A DNA stretch of 64,000 nucleotides from Cronobacter sakazakii (GTDB taxonomy: Bacteria; Pseudomonadota; Gammaproteobacteria; Enterobacterales; Enterobacteriaceae): positions 2,852,001 through 2,916,000 of the forward strand of contig NZ_CP011047.1 in assembly GCF_000982825.1 (NCBI RefSeq), given 5' to 3'. The position numbers and the translations under genes were made by a program. Position 1 is the stretch's first letter. Each line of letters starts with the position of its first letter. Below are positions 18,659 through 27,421 of this stretch, piece by piece. The notes beneath the pieces are model-generated. The model saw nothing but the letters and a program-made list of their open reading frames with translations, was not told where the DNA came from and ran no database searches.

Positions 18659-19390
18659 TTAGCGCACCCGGCTGGCTTTTTCCCGGGCGATACGCTCCAG
18701 CGCGAAGATAATGCGCTGGAGTTCGCGCTCGGTGCCCGGGCTTACGTTCATAAAGCGAAAGCTCAGGCGCGGCGTGGCGATAGTCTCGTTTTTACTGTCC
18801 ACGACTTTGCGCTCGCTGATGGTTAAAAGCTGCGCGTCGACACGAAATTTTCCCCACTCCAGCAGATCAAGCTCCAGCGGCGAGAACTGCATTCCTGCTT
18901 CCAGCCCTTCCGGCATCGCGCCTTCCAGCAGCGTGCCCATGCCGCCAAGCGACAAATCCTGCAGGCGACCGCGAAACAGCTTGCCATCTGGCATACGCGC
19001 CAGGCTGTAGAACTGCGGCTGCACCGGCGCGGTAATGCGAAAATGCTCGCGGCGCTGCACAAACCACACGGCTTCCGGCAGCGGGGCGACAAAGGCAGAC
19101 AGGTTCTGAAACTCCCCGACGTTCAGCGCAGGCAGGTTAAATTCCACCTTTGCGCCCTGGGCTTCAGCGCTGAACTGGATATTTTTCGCTTTTTGCACGG
19201 CCTGGTTTTCGCTCGCCTGACTGCCGAAATCCAGCACCAGTTGTTCCGGCGAGGCGTCAAGAATACGGCTGATAAACTGCCAGCCGCCCCAGGAGAGGCG
19301 GATCGGCGCCTGGCTTTTTTGCAAGTCGCGTAAAATCCCCAGTACGGCCAGCGGATTTTGCTTCAGAAACTGCTCACTGTAATTGCTCAC
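18659..19390 (-). CDS. ycgR: Flagellar brake protein YcgR
   Basis: Cyclic-di-GMP receptor that binds the flagellar motor and slows swimming when c-di-GMP is high. The 243-residue protein has an N-terminal YcgR domain (about 1-105). The PilZ domain has both nucleotide-binding motifs intact: RREHFR (Arg113, Arg114, Arg118) and DLSLGG (Asp145-Gly150). It is convergent with emtA with no spacer. In E. coli the gene is under flagellar class 3 control; I did not identify a FliA promoter with confidence here. Confidence 0.96.
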   Translation of the reverse strand: MSNYSEQFLKQNPLAVLGILRDLQKSQAPIRLSWGGWQFISRILDASPEQLVLDFGSQASENQAVQKAKNIQFSAEAQGAKVEFNLPALNVGEFQNLSAFVAPLPEAVWFVQRREHFRITAPVQPQFYSLARMPDGKLFRGRLQDLSLGGMGTLLEGAMPEGLEAGMQFSPLELDLLEWGKFRVDAQLLTISERKVVDSKNETIATPRLSFRFMNVSPGTERELQRIIFALERIAREKASRVR

Positions 19391-19531
19391 GTCGCGTGAT
19401 TCCTCAAATGACTGACAGAGAGATGTGAACGGTTATCGGCCCGTCCGCCAGAAACTTAAGATTTATCCTAAAATAAATCATTTTCTGTATAAGGATAATC
19501 CGAGCTTACCGGAAGAATCTTTTTTTATTAC

Positions 19532-19539
19532 CTATACTT
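19532..19539 (+). promoter_or_regulatory. RpoS-type extended -10 of ymgE
   Basis: The octamer ctatactt matches the sigma-S preferred -10 (CTATACTT) and lies about 70 bp before the ymgE start, without a good -35. This suits a stress-induced membrane protein. The transcription start is not proven. Confidence 0.5.
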
Positions 19540-19607
19540 GAACCACTTCGGTTTGTCGCGCCTTGTGGCGAACCATTCAATGAGACTTAACCAAGAGGGT
19601 GGAGACT

Positions 19608-19862
19608 ATGGGTATTTTGTCCTGGATCGTATTTGGCCTTATCGCGGGTATTATTGCCAAACTGATTATGCCGGGCCGTGACGGCGGCGGCTTTATTCTG
19701 ACCTGTGTGCTCGGGATCGTGGGGGCGGTGGTCGGCGGCTGGCTGGCGACATTCTTTGGCGTGGGCGGTAGCGTGACGGGCTTTAACCTGCCGAGCTTCC
19801 TGGTGGCGGTCGTCGGTGCCATTGTGGTGCTGCTGATCTTCCGTATGCTGCGCAGGGATTAA
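19608..19862 (+). CDS. ymgE: GlsB/YeaQ/YmgE family stress-response membrane protein
   Basis: 84-residue, very hydrophobic inner-membrane protein with three predicted membrane segments and glycine-rich turns (GLIAGIIAKLIMPGRDGGGF). The family is called transglycosylase-associated by homology, but no enzymatic activity is established. Start chosen at the ATG 19608 (MGILSWIVFG), preceded by gagggtggag. An RpoS-type -10 lies upstream and two hairpins follow. Confidence 0.92.
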   Translation: MGILSWIVFGLIAGIIAKLIMPGRDGGGFILTCVLGIVGAVVGGWLATFFGVGGSVTGFNLPSFLVAVVGAIVVLLIFRMLRRD

Positions 19863-19895
19863 AAAACGGTCCGTAAGGACCGTCTGAATGGTCAG

Positions 19896-19926
19896 TAAAA
19901 ACGGCCCCTTGGGGCCGTTTTTTTTC
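19896..19926. terminator. Bidirectional terminator between ymgE and the siderophore receptor gene
   Basis: aaaacggcccc (19898-19908) pairs with ggggccgtttt and a run of T follows. A weaker hairpin (acggtcc/ggaccgt, 19866-19882) lies just before it. Both serve the convergent pair. Confidence 0.88.
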
Positions 19927-19933
19927 GTCAGGA

Positions 19934-22051
19934 TCAGAAATCGTAGCCGACGGTTGCGGTCACGCTGCGCTCCGCGCCCCAGTAACAGTTAGTGGTATAA
20001 CAGCCGGAGATATACTCGCGATCGGTCAGGTTGTTGGCGGTCACCTGCACAAACGCGCCTTTCAGCGCGCTGTTCCACGCGCCGAGATCGGCTTTCACCA
20101 TCGCATCCATCAGCGTTACGGAAGGTACGCGGCGCGTATTCTGGTCATCCGCCCACTGTTTACCGATGTAACGCACGCCAGCGCCCGCGCTGATGCCGTA
20201 ATCAAACTGATAATGCGCCCAGAAAGAGGCCATCTGATCCGGCGTCAGCAGTGGCGTATTGCCATCTTTGCCGCCGAGCGAATCTTCAAACTTCACCCGG
20301 TTCCAGGTATAGCCTGCAATCGTGCTCAGTCGTGGCGTAAGCTGGTTACGCGCTTCGATCTCCACGCCCTGCGATTTCACGTTGCCAACGGCCTGGTAGC
20401 TGGAGGTCGCGATGTTCTCATCGCGCTGGGACACATCTTTCTGTTTCAGATCGTAGATAGCAATGGTGTACATATCTGACGTGCCCGGTGGCTGGTACTT
20501 CAGGCCGCCTTCATATTGCTCAGACGTGCTCGGCTTCAGCATATCGCCGCGCGCGTCGTAGAGAATCGATGGCGTAATTGCCTGGCTATAGCTGATATAG
20601 GGCGACAAACCGTTTTCAAAGGCGTAAAGCAGCGACGCGCGGCCACCCACGTGGTCGTCAGAGCGGCGAATCGTTGTGCCCGCGGTGTCGCTGACTTGCT
20701 TTGCGACGATACGATCGTAGCGTCCGGAAAGCGTGGCGTGCCAGCGGTTCCACGTCATCTCATCCTGCAAATAGACGCCGCTCTGGTAGTAACGACGGTT
20801 GTAGTGGTTGGTTGAGGTGACGACGTGCCCGGTCTGCGGCGTATAGCCGGTGAACGGGTTATACGGCGCGGCACTGCCATACGCGCCCTGAATATCATTG
20901 CGGAAGCGGTGATATTCCGCTCCCAGCACGGCGGTGTGATTCACGTCGCCTGTGGCGAAGTCGGCCTGTAAACGGTTATCGGTGGACCACGCGTTCAGCG
21001 ACTCCTCATACCCGACATAGCCGCGCGTCAGCTCATTCGTATTGCCAATCCAGCCATTCTGATACACCTGATCCAGCGAGGCGTTGCTGTGGGTGTAACT
21101 GCCGCTGGAGTGTACCGACCAGATATCGTTAAAGCGGTGATCAAACTCCGCGCTGTAAATCTGCTCGCGGCGACGGTAACCGTCACCCGGATCGCCTTCG
21201 TTATAGTTCGGGCTGACTTTTCGGCCATTGTGGGAATAGAGCGAGCCTTCGGCAGGCGAGGAACCATGATAGCCGCCGGACGGATCTTTTTGCAGATACG
21301 CGCGCAGCAGCAGGCTGGTGTCACTGTCCGGCTGCCAGAGCAGAGAAGGCGAAATGGCGTAGCGCTCCTCACGCGTATTGTCGTACTGCGTGTCGGTGTT
21401 GCGGGTGATGCCCGTCAGGCGATAGGCCCACTGGTCGTTAATCGCGTCGGTGTAATCAAACGCCGCGCTTTTCGTATTCTGCGTGCCGGCTGAGAGGCGA
21501 AAGTGCCCTTCGGAATTGAACTGCGGACGCTTAGAGGTCAGGTTCACCAGCCCGCCCGGTATGGTCTGGCCGTAAAGCGCGGAAGAGGGGCCTTTGATAA
21601 TATCCACGCGCTCGATGAACCACGGATCGGTCTGCAACACATTGTGACTGCCGCCGTCGCTCATAAGGCGCATGCCGTCGAGGAAAATATTATCCACGTC
21701 GCCGCCGTGAAAACCGCGCAGCGCCAGCGCGTCAAAGCGCGTCGCGCCGCCGCCGACGTTGGAGAACACACCCGGCGTATAGTTAAGCGCCTGCGTAAAT
21801 GTGCTTGCGCCCTGATCTTCCATCTGCTGACGCGTGACGACGGAAACCGACTGCGCGGTGGTGATAAGCGGCTGATCGGTTTTTGTCGCACCTGTGCTGG
21901 TTTTCACCGTGTAGCCTTCGGTAGGCGAGGCGGCCGTTTGCGCGGGGGCGGCGCTAACGGTGATGGTCTCTTCGGCGAGCGAGACGTGCGGTGCCGCCAG
22001 CGCCAGCGCGCACAGCACGGCGGAGCGTTTCAGGGTTAAAGCGATTGTCAT
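19934..22051 (-). CDS. TonB-dependent siderophore receptor (FhuA/FoxA-like)
   Basis: Outer-membrane gated beta-barrel that imports a ferric siderophore with TonB energy. The 705-residue precursor has a signal peptide (about 1-26), a TonB box EETITV (27-32), a plug domain (about 45-160) with LALRGFHGGD and GPSSALYGQTIPGGLVNL, then a 22-strand barrel ending in the obligatory aromatic Phe (TATVGYDF). The TIPGGLVNLTSKRP segment is typical of hydroxamate (ferrichrome/ferrioxamine) receptors. The exact ligand cannot be read from sequence. No siderophore transport or synthesis genes are adjacent. A Fur box lies upstream. Confidence 0.92.
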   Translation of the reverse strand: MTIALTLKRSAVLCALALAAPHVSLAEETITVSAAPAQTAASPTEGYTVKTSTGATKTDQPLITTAQSVSVVTRQQMEDQGASTFTQALNYTPGVFSNVGGGATRFDALALRGFHGGDVDNIFLDGMRLMSDGGSHNVLQTDPWFIERVDIIKGPSSALYGQTIPGGLVNLTSKRPQFNSEGHFRLSAGTQNTKSAAFDYTDAINDQWAYRLTGITRNTDTQYDNTREERYAISPSLLWQPDSDTSLLLRAYLQKDPSGGYHGSSPAEGSLYSHNGRKVSPNYNEGDPGDGYRRREQIYSAEFDHRFNDIWSVHSSGSYTHSNASLDQVYQNGWIGNTNELTRGYVGYEESLNAWSTDNRLQADFATGDVNHTAVLGAEYHRFRNDIQGAYGSAAPYNPFTGYTPQTGHVVTSTNHYNRRYYQSGVYLQDEMTWNRWHATLSGRYDRIVAKQVSDTAGTTIRRSDDHVGGRASLLYAFENGLSPYISYSQAITPSILYDARGDMLKPSTSEQYEGGLKYQPPGTSDMYTIAIYDLKQKDVSQRDENIATSSYQAVGNVKSQGVEIEARNQLTPRLSTIAGYTWNRVKFEDSLGGKDGNTPLLTPDQMASFWAHYQFDYGISAGAGVRYIGKQWADDQNTRRVPSVTLMDAMVKADLGAWNSALKGAFVQVTANNLTDREYISGCYTTNCYWGAERSVTATVGYDF

Positions 22052-22117
22052 TGTTGTCTTCTCTGGTTGCCATCTGCTCCCTGCGTGACAGGGGCGTAAC
22101 GATATCTAATAAAGAAT

Positions 22118-22136
22118 GCGAATTATTATCGTTATC
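22118..22136 (-). promoter_or_regulatory. Fur box upstream of the siderophore receptor gene
   Basis: Read on the minus strand, gataacgataataattcgc matches the 19-bp Fur consensus (GATAATGATAATCATTATC) at 15 positions. It is centred about 75 bp before the receptor start, so iron repression is expected. Confidence 0.75.
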
Positions 22137-22192
22137 AACGCGCGGGGCAACTAACAGAATTGGCGGGGAAAATATATCGGGCGCAGGAAAGC

Positions 22193-22220
22193 AAAAAAAA
22201 CTGCCCTCCGCAGAGGGCAG
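22193..22220 (-). terminator. Terminator of treA
   Basis: ctgccctc (22201-22208) and gagggcag (22213-22220) form a stem. On the minus strand it is followed by eight T, 19 bp after the treA stop. Confidence 0.88.
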
Positions 22221-22238
22221 TGGTGTAGCGCGTGTGAA

Positions 22239-24167
22239 TTACTGTGCCGGAGCGGGTTGCGCAGCGGCGTTATCCTGCGCGTTGCTGTTCGGCGCGGCCG
22301 GTGCGTTTTCAGCAGGCGCGCTATTGCTCGCGGGCGCAGCGGCGTCGGTTTTCGCCGGGGCTGGCGTTTGCGTTGTTGCCGGCGCAGACGTTTCTGTTTT
22401 CGCTGGCGCTGACGTTTCCGCTTTTGCGGGCGCAGAGGACTGCGCCGGTTTACTCAGCATTTTGCCTTCCTGCTTCGGCTGCGGCGCGTGGTCGCTGCCC
22501 GGACGGGTCTGCGGCACATCGTCACACGGTTTTTCGGTGCCGCACAGCAGGTCGAGCATTTTCAGCGTCACGCCGTTGGTCCAGCCAAAGCCGTCCTGAA
22601 GCGGGTATTCACCACCGCCACCGCCCGTACCGGTCGAAGAAACGTCATATTTCTCCACCAGTTTCTGCTCGCGGTTGTAGGTGTGCTGAACGTTGGTCAG
22701 GAATCGCCAGGTCACGTCCATCGCCAGATCTTTCTGCCCGTAATTCATCAGACCTTCGGTCGCCACCCACTGCAGTGGTGCCCAGCCGTTCGGCGCATCC
22801 CACTGCTGGCCGGTTTTAACCGTCGTGGTCACAATACCGCCCGGTTTCAGCAGTTGCGCACGCGTTGCCGCCGCCACTTTCTCGGCGCGATCCTGCGCGG
22901 CCGCTTTGACATACAGCGGGAACAGCGCGGCGGCGGTCAGCTGATCGCGCACCTTATTGGTTTTCAGATCGTAATCCGCGTACCAGCCATGTTTCGCATT
23001 CCACAGATGGGTTTCAATCGCCTGCTGACGCTGGCTGGCGAGCGATTCATAGCGGGCGGCACCCGCGCTGTCGCCTGCGGCTTTGCTGGCGCGCGCGAGG
23101 GTTTTTTCCATCTGGAACAGCAGGGCGTTAAGATCGACAGGCACGATACTGGTGGTGCGGATAGAGCCAAGCTGCTGCGGATTATCCATCCAGCGCGAGC
23201 TGAAATCCCAGCCGGACGCCGCGCCCGCGCGCAGATCGCGGTAGATGTCAGTCGCCGGGCGATCCGGGTTATTTTTGGCGGTGGTTACGTCATCAAGCCA
23301 GGATTCGGTACGCGGCGCGTCGCGATCGTCCCAGTAGCGGTTCAGCACCGCGCCATCTTTCAGTTTCACCACGCGCTCGTGGGCATCGCCTGGTGCCAGA
23401 TTTTCGCTGCCTTCCATCCAGTAGGCGTACTCTTTCTGCAACTGCGGCAGATATTTCTTCAGCGTCTCGTCGCCGCCTTCATGGGTCGCCAGCAGTTCGA
23501 CCATAAACGCGAAGAACGGCGGCTGGGAGCGGCTTAAATAGTAGCTGCGGTTGCCGTTCGGAATATGGCCCCAGGCGTCGATTTCATGGGCGAAGTTATC
23601 GACCATATCCTGCACTTTATCCCAGTGATTGCTCTCGGCGAGCCCCAGCATAGTGAAGTAGGTGTCCCAGTAATAGACCTCGCGGAAACGCCCGCCCGGC
23701 ACCACGTAAGGCTTCGGCAGCGGCAGCAGGGAATCCCATTTGCTGGCGGAATCGGTCGAGCGCGTCAGCACCGGCCACAGGCCGTCGATATGCTCGCGCA
23801 GGCTTTGTCCGGCTGGCGGAACATAGGCTTCGCCTTTTTGCGGCAGGGTAAAGTTCAGCTCAACGAAATGGCGCAGGTCAAAGCCCGACTGGTTACGCTG
23901 CATGCGGTAATCGGCCAGGATCATCAAAGGATCGCTGTTCGGCACCGCGTCGGCGAACGTTTTCTGATCGGGGAACAGTTTGGCGCTCTGTACATCCGTA
24001 AACAGCGGGCCGAGAAGCTGGTCCGGTGATTGCGGCGCGGGGCGCTCTGCGCCAGACGGCTCTTCTGCGCTGGCGGGCAGGGTGGAGAACGCCAGCAGCG
24101 CGCCGCTAAGGGCGACCTGAATGGCGAAAAACAGCGTCCGGGGACGGCGCGTGACGGGTTGTGACAT
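22239..24167 (-). CDS. treA: Periplasmic trehalase with a long Ala/Pro/Thr-rich tail
   Basis: GH37 enzyme that hydrolyses trehalose to two glucose in the periplasm, mainly at high osmolarity. A signal peptide (about 1-34) precedes the GH37 domain with trehalase signature 1 (PGGRFREVYYWDTY, residues 157-170) and signature 2 (QWDAPNGWAPLQW). The 642 residues exceed E. coli TreA (565). The excess is a C-terminal low-complexity tail of repeated AETSAPAK/TETSAPA-like units. The start at 24167 (MSQPVTRRPR) follows an aaggagaa ribosome site; an ATG at 24203 is less likely. Confidence 0.95.
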   Translation of the reverse strand: MSQPVTRRPRTLFFAIQVALSGALLAFSTLPASAEEPSGAERPAPQSPDQLLGPLFTDVQSAKLFPDQKTFADAVPNSDPLMILADYRMQRNQSGFDLRHFVELNFTLPQKGEAYVPPAGQSLREHIDGLWPVLTRSTDSASKWDSLLPLPKPYVVPGGRFREVYYWDTYFTMLGLAESNHWDKVQDMVDNFAHEIDAWGHIPNGNRSYYLSRSQPPFFAFMVELLATHEGGDETLKKYLPQLQKEYAYWMEGSENLAPGDAHERVVKLKDGAVLNRYWDDRDAPRTESWLDDVTTAKNNPDRPATDIYRDLRAGAASGWDFSSRWMDNPQQLGSIRTTSIVPVDLNALLFQMEKTLARASKAAGDSAGAARYESLASQRQQAIETHLWNAKHGWYADYDLKTNKVRDQLTAAALFPLYVKAAAQDRAEKVAAATRAQLLKPGGIVTTTVKTGQQWDAPNGWAPLQWVATEGLMNYGQKDLAMDVTWRFLTNVQHTYNREQKLVEKYDVSSTGTGGGGGEYPLQDGFGWTNGVTLKMLDLLCGTEKPCDDVPQTRPGSDHAPQPKQEGKMLSKPAQSSAPAKAETSAPAKTETSAPATTQTPAPAKTDAAAPASNSAPAENAPAAPNSNAQDNAAAQPAPAQ

Positions 24168-24304
24168 CAATGAATTCTCCTTAAGGGGCGCAGCGCACAC
24201 CACTGCGAATCAACCATATGAAAACCTTAGACGAATATTCCCGTTTCGAGCGCACGTAAACGGGAAATTTCTGTTTTTCGCGTTCGGTTAAGCTGCTGTT
24301 TACA

Positions 24305-25696
24305 TCATCCGTTAAGCAGCGCCAGCGTCGCCGGTTGCGCGCGGGCCAGCAGGGCGACGGCTTCGTCCGCCGAGCGAAGATTGGCGTAGCCGATAATCAG
24401 CCCGTAGCGTTTATCGGGCCGCCGGTACCAGGGCGACAGCGCGCTGACCTGCAACTGGTGCTGGTGCCAGAGGCGGGCAAGCGCCTCATCGCAGGTAGCG
24501 GTTTTCAGATACGCCACCACGTGCATCCCGCCATCTTCCAGCGGCGTTTTGAACACGCCAGGGTAAACCGCGTGCAGCGCCGCGATAGCCATCGTGCGCC
24601 GCTGCTGGTAGAGCGCGCGCATTTTCCGCAGATGAGTGTAAAACTCACCGCCGGTCAGAAACGCGGCGAGGATCTTCTGTATCAGCAGCGGCTGCCCGCC
24701 CGTCAGCAGCGCGCCGTGTTCAAGAAAGGCGTGGCGCGCCGCGCGCGGCATCACCAGATAACCGATACGCACCGACGGCATAATGGTTTTACTGAAGGTG
24801 CCGAAGTAAACGACCCGGTCATCGGTGTCGAGGCTTTTCAGCGATGGCAGTACGTTGCGGGTGAAGTGAAACTCGCCGTCATAATCATCTTCCACAATCC
24901 ATGCGTTATGGCGCGACGCCCACGCCAGCAACTGCTGTTTTCGCGGCAGTGACAGCGACACGCCAAGCGGGCTGTGGTGCGTTGGCGTGACAAACGCGAG
25001 CCGGGCGTCCGGGTGGTGATGTTGCAGATAGTCCACATCCATGCCCTCGTTATCCACCGGTATGGCGTGCAGATTCGGCGTGAGCGTTTTCAGCAGCCGC
25101 TGACCGAGAAAATAGGCAGGATCTTCCATTGCCACGCTCTCACCCGCGCCGAGCAACGCCTGGACCGTGAGCAGCAGATTGCCGCGATAGCCATTGGTGA
25201 TAAAAATATCGTCAGCGGTACACGTCACGCCGCGTGACAGCGTCAGATAGCTCGCGATCGCCGCGCGCAGTGGCGCGTAGCCTGCAACTGGCGGGTTCAC
25301 CATCTCTTCGGGGCGCATGGCGCGCGTCGCTCTTGCGCTCAGGAGCAGCCACTTTTTATAAGGAAACTGATCCAGCGACGGCAGACCGGGGCGCAGAAAC
25401 CCTTCATGCTCGTTAAGCGCCAGCAGATCGTTGTTATCGCCTGGGCGGACGGGCGCTGGCTCTGCCACGCGCGGCGGCACCGTGAGCGCCGGATTCACCA
25501 GCGTACCCTGCGGGCCGCGGCTCACCAGATACCCTTCACCCACCAGCACCGCGTAGGCCGCCTCCACCGTTTTCTTCGCCACCTGGAGTTCCTGCGCCAG
25601 CACGCGGATGGACGGTACCCGGTCGCCGGGCTTCAGAAGCCCGTCGTGGATATTCTGGCGATAGCGCTGATAAATTTCACGATAACCCGGTTTCAT
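24305..25696 (-). CDS. MocR-family regulator (GntR helix-turn-helix plus aminotransferase-like domain)
   Basis: 463-residue fusion of an N-terminal GntR winged helix (residues ~10-70, with VPSIRVLAQELQVAKKTVEAAY) and a fold-type I PLP domain (~100-455). The PLP lysine is Lys303 in FGTFSKTIMP, and the EDDYDGEF cofactor motif is present. MocR proteins sense PLP or PLP-amino acid adducts and usually control a divergent neighbour, here the AhpD-like gene 124 bp away. Start chosen at 25696 (MKPGYREIYQRYRQ), where GntR homology begins; the open frame continues to 25822, across the neighbour's start. The ligand is unknown. Confidence 0.88.
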   Translation of the reverse strand: MKPGYREIYQRYRQNIHDGLLKPGDRVPSIRVLAQELQVAKKTVEAAYAVLVGEGYLVSRGPQGTLVNPALTVPPRVAEPAPVRPGDNNDLLALNEHEGFLRPGLPSLDQFPYKKWLLLSARATRAMRPEEMVNPPVAGYAPLRAAIASYLTLSRGVTCTADDIFITNGYRGNLLLTVQALLGAGESVAMEDPAYFLGQRLLKTLTPNLHAIPVDNEGMDVDYLQHHHPDARLAFVTPTHHSPLGVSLSLPRKQQLLAWASRHNAWIVEDDYDGEFHFTRNVLPSLKSLDTDDRVVYFGTFSKTIMPSVRIGYLVMPRAARHAFLEHGALLTGGQPLLIQKILAAFLTGGEFYTHLRKMRALYQQRRTMAIAALHAVYPGVFKTPLEDGGMHVVAYLKTATCDEALARLWHQHQLQVSALSPWYRRPDKRYGLIIGYANLRSADEAVALLARAQPATLALLNG

Positions 25697-25820
25697 GTCC
25701 TGCCTTATTTCACGGTTTATGACCCTTTTGACTATGTCATGGCGCCGTATGATAGACGAGAAGAATTTGACACGCTCCGCACCGCGCGGGGTGATTTCTC
25801 TTGTGATGTAAGGAGTTTCC

Positions 25821-26300
25821 ATGAGTACGCGCGTGAACCATTATCAGACCATTCCGGCGCTGGTTAACACCCTGATGAACGCCAGCGCGGCGCTGAAAAA
25901 AAGCAGCCTGACGCCAACGCTTAAACAGCTGATCGACATGCGCGCTTCGCAGCTCAACGGCTGCGCGTTTTGCGTTGATATGCACGCGAAAGAGGCGAAG
26001 ATGGCGGGCGAGCGTGAACTGCGCCTGTACCATCTGCCGGTATGGCGAGAATCGCCGCTGTTCAGCGCGAAGGAGAAAGCGGCGCTGACCTTAACGGAAG
26101 CGATAACGCATATCAGAGAAGAAGGGATCAGCGATGCGGTTTATCAACAGGCGCGTGAGCATTTCTCTGAAACGGAGATCGCAGAGATCGCGTTTGCCGT
26201 TGCCATCATCAATAGCTGGAACCGTCTGCAACTGGTGTCGCAAATGGCACCCGGCAGCCAGGACGCGGCGTTTGGTCTGGATCGCGCCGGTCTTGAATAA
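25821..26300 (+). CDS. AhpD-like carboxymuconolactone decarboxylase family protein
   Basis: 159-residue CMD-family protein with the AhpD redox motif NGCAFCVDMH (Cys48, Cys51, His55), usually associated with alkylhydroperoxidase activity against peroxides. The alpha-helical core is complete and the length fits the family. A good ribosome site (aaggag) precedes the ATG. It is divergent from the MocR regulator, which probably controls it. A terminator follows, so it is monocistronic. The true substrate is not evident. Confidence 0.9.
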   Translation: MSTRVNHYQTIPALVNTLMNASAALKKSSLTPTLKQLIDMRASQLNGCAFCVDMHAKEAKMAGERELRLYHLPVWRESPLFSAKEKAALTLTEAITHIREEGISDAVYQQAREHFSETEIAEIAFAVAIINSWNRLQLVSQMAPGSQDAAFGLDRAGLE

Positions 26301-26318
26301 CGCTGTTTTTAACCTTTT

Positions 26319-26347
26319 GAAAAGCCCGCCTGCGCGGGCTTTTTTTA
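26319..26347 (+). terminator. Terminator of the AhpD-like gene
   Basis: aagcccgc (26322-26329) pairs with gcgggctt (26334-26341) and seven T follow, 20 bp after the stop codon. Confidence 0.88.
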
Positions 26348-26468
26348 TGGGCGCGGTGGGCAGATAGTGCAGGAGGCAGCGAAAAGGGATTGATTTTTAA
26401 TCACATAGCGGACCACTCATCGCAGGCCGCGTCTCGCCTGCAACTTAAGTAAAACCGATTAAAAAATC

Positions 26469-26499
26469 TACTGGATATTTAAACAGGTGCCTGTATACT
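26469..26499 (+). promoter_or_regulatory. LexA (SOS) box overlapping a promoter
   Basis: ctggatatttaaacag (26471-26486) has the LexA CTG-N10-CAG frame and agrees with the consensus CTGTATATATATACAG at 13 of 16 positions; with its flanking ta it closely resembles the umuDC operator. A TATACT -10 lies at 26494-26499 with tggata 16 bp upstream as a weak -35, so the box covers the -35. This predicts DNA-damage induction of the antirepressor-like gene downstream. Confidence 0.7.
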
Positions 26500-26557
26500 A
26501 TTTCTACAAAGCACCAGGTGTTGTTGTAATTGAGTTAGTGAATGAGTGGTGAAACCT

Positions 26558-27265
26558 ATGATGATTCCGCTGGAAAATCTTAATGCTCAGGATCAATCGG
26601 TCACAATGAGCAGCCGTGAAATCGCGACGTTAACAGGGATTGCCCACAGTGAAGTGAAGCGCATGATTAAAAGCCTGGAAACTGCGCAGCGCCTGTCCCA
26701 GCCTATCGGCATTAATCTGTACGAACGGGAAGGGGAGATGCGTCAGGAGTTCTTACTGAATAAACGCGACTCGCTGCTGACGGTGGCGCGCATTTCGCCC
26801 GCCTTTACCGCCGAAATGCTCGATCGCTGGCAGGAACGCGAACGTAACGCCAGCCTGCCGGACTTTACCAACCCGGCCGCCGCCGCGCGCGCCTGGGCCG
26901 AGCAGTATGAAAAGCGTCAGCGGGCGGAGCAGCAGCTGGCTCTCTTCGCCCCTAAAGCCGAGTTCTTCGATCGTTTCGTGCAGGTCGACGAGTCGCTTGG
27001 CTTTCGCCAGCTGTGCAAAATGCTGAAGGTGAAGGAGCCGGAATTCCGCCAGTTTCTGCTGGAGCGCAACATTATGCAGCGCGCCAACGGTACGCTGGTG
27101 CCGCAGCACCACCACCTGCAGGCGGGTTACTTTACGCTGCGCTCCGGTGTGGGCGAAAACCTGCACACCTTCGCCCAACCGCGCTTTACCGCGCGCGGCG
27201 TGAAATGGGTGGCGAGCCTGTGGGCCGCTCATCTCGCCGCACAGACCAACGGTGCCGCGGCCTGA
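26558..27265 (+). CDS. Rha/KilAC phage antirepressor-like protein
   Basis: 235-residue protein of phage-type architecture. The N-terminal Rha-like domain (about 1-95) contains MSSREIATLTGIAHSEVKRM and the ending MLDRWQERER. A basic linker follows, then a C-terminal KilAC/ANT domain (about 130-225, from FFDRFVQVDESLGFRQLCKM). Such proteins antagonise phage repressors or regulate phage genes. No other prophage gene is nearby, so this is a stand-alone copy. Two adjacent ATG codons (26558, 26561) and an upstream GTG (26546) are possible starts; gagtgg favours 26558. A LexA box covers its promoter. Confidence 0.85.
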   Translation: MMIPLENLNAQDQSVTMSSREIATLTGIAHSEVKRMIKSLETAQRLSQPIGINLYEREGEMRQEFLLNKRDSLLTVARISPAFTAEMLDRWQERERNASLPDFTNPAAAARAWAEQYEKRQRAEQQLALFAPKAEFFDRFVQVDESLGFRQLCKMLKVKEPEFRQFLLERNIMQRANGTLVPQHHHLQAGYFTLRSGVGENLHTFAQPRFTARGVKWVASLWAAHLAAQTNGAAA

Positions 27266-27421
27266 CGGCCCGGCGCACCGTGAGCGTCCGGCAGCGTCTT
27301 GATTCGCTTTTCGCCTGCGGTTATTTGCGGGGTTTAGCGGACAAGAGAGACGCGCCGGATGGCTGTTTCCTCCGCGTTTATTCCCGTTATCTCTCCGTAA
27401 ACCCTTCTCTGGCCGACGCGC

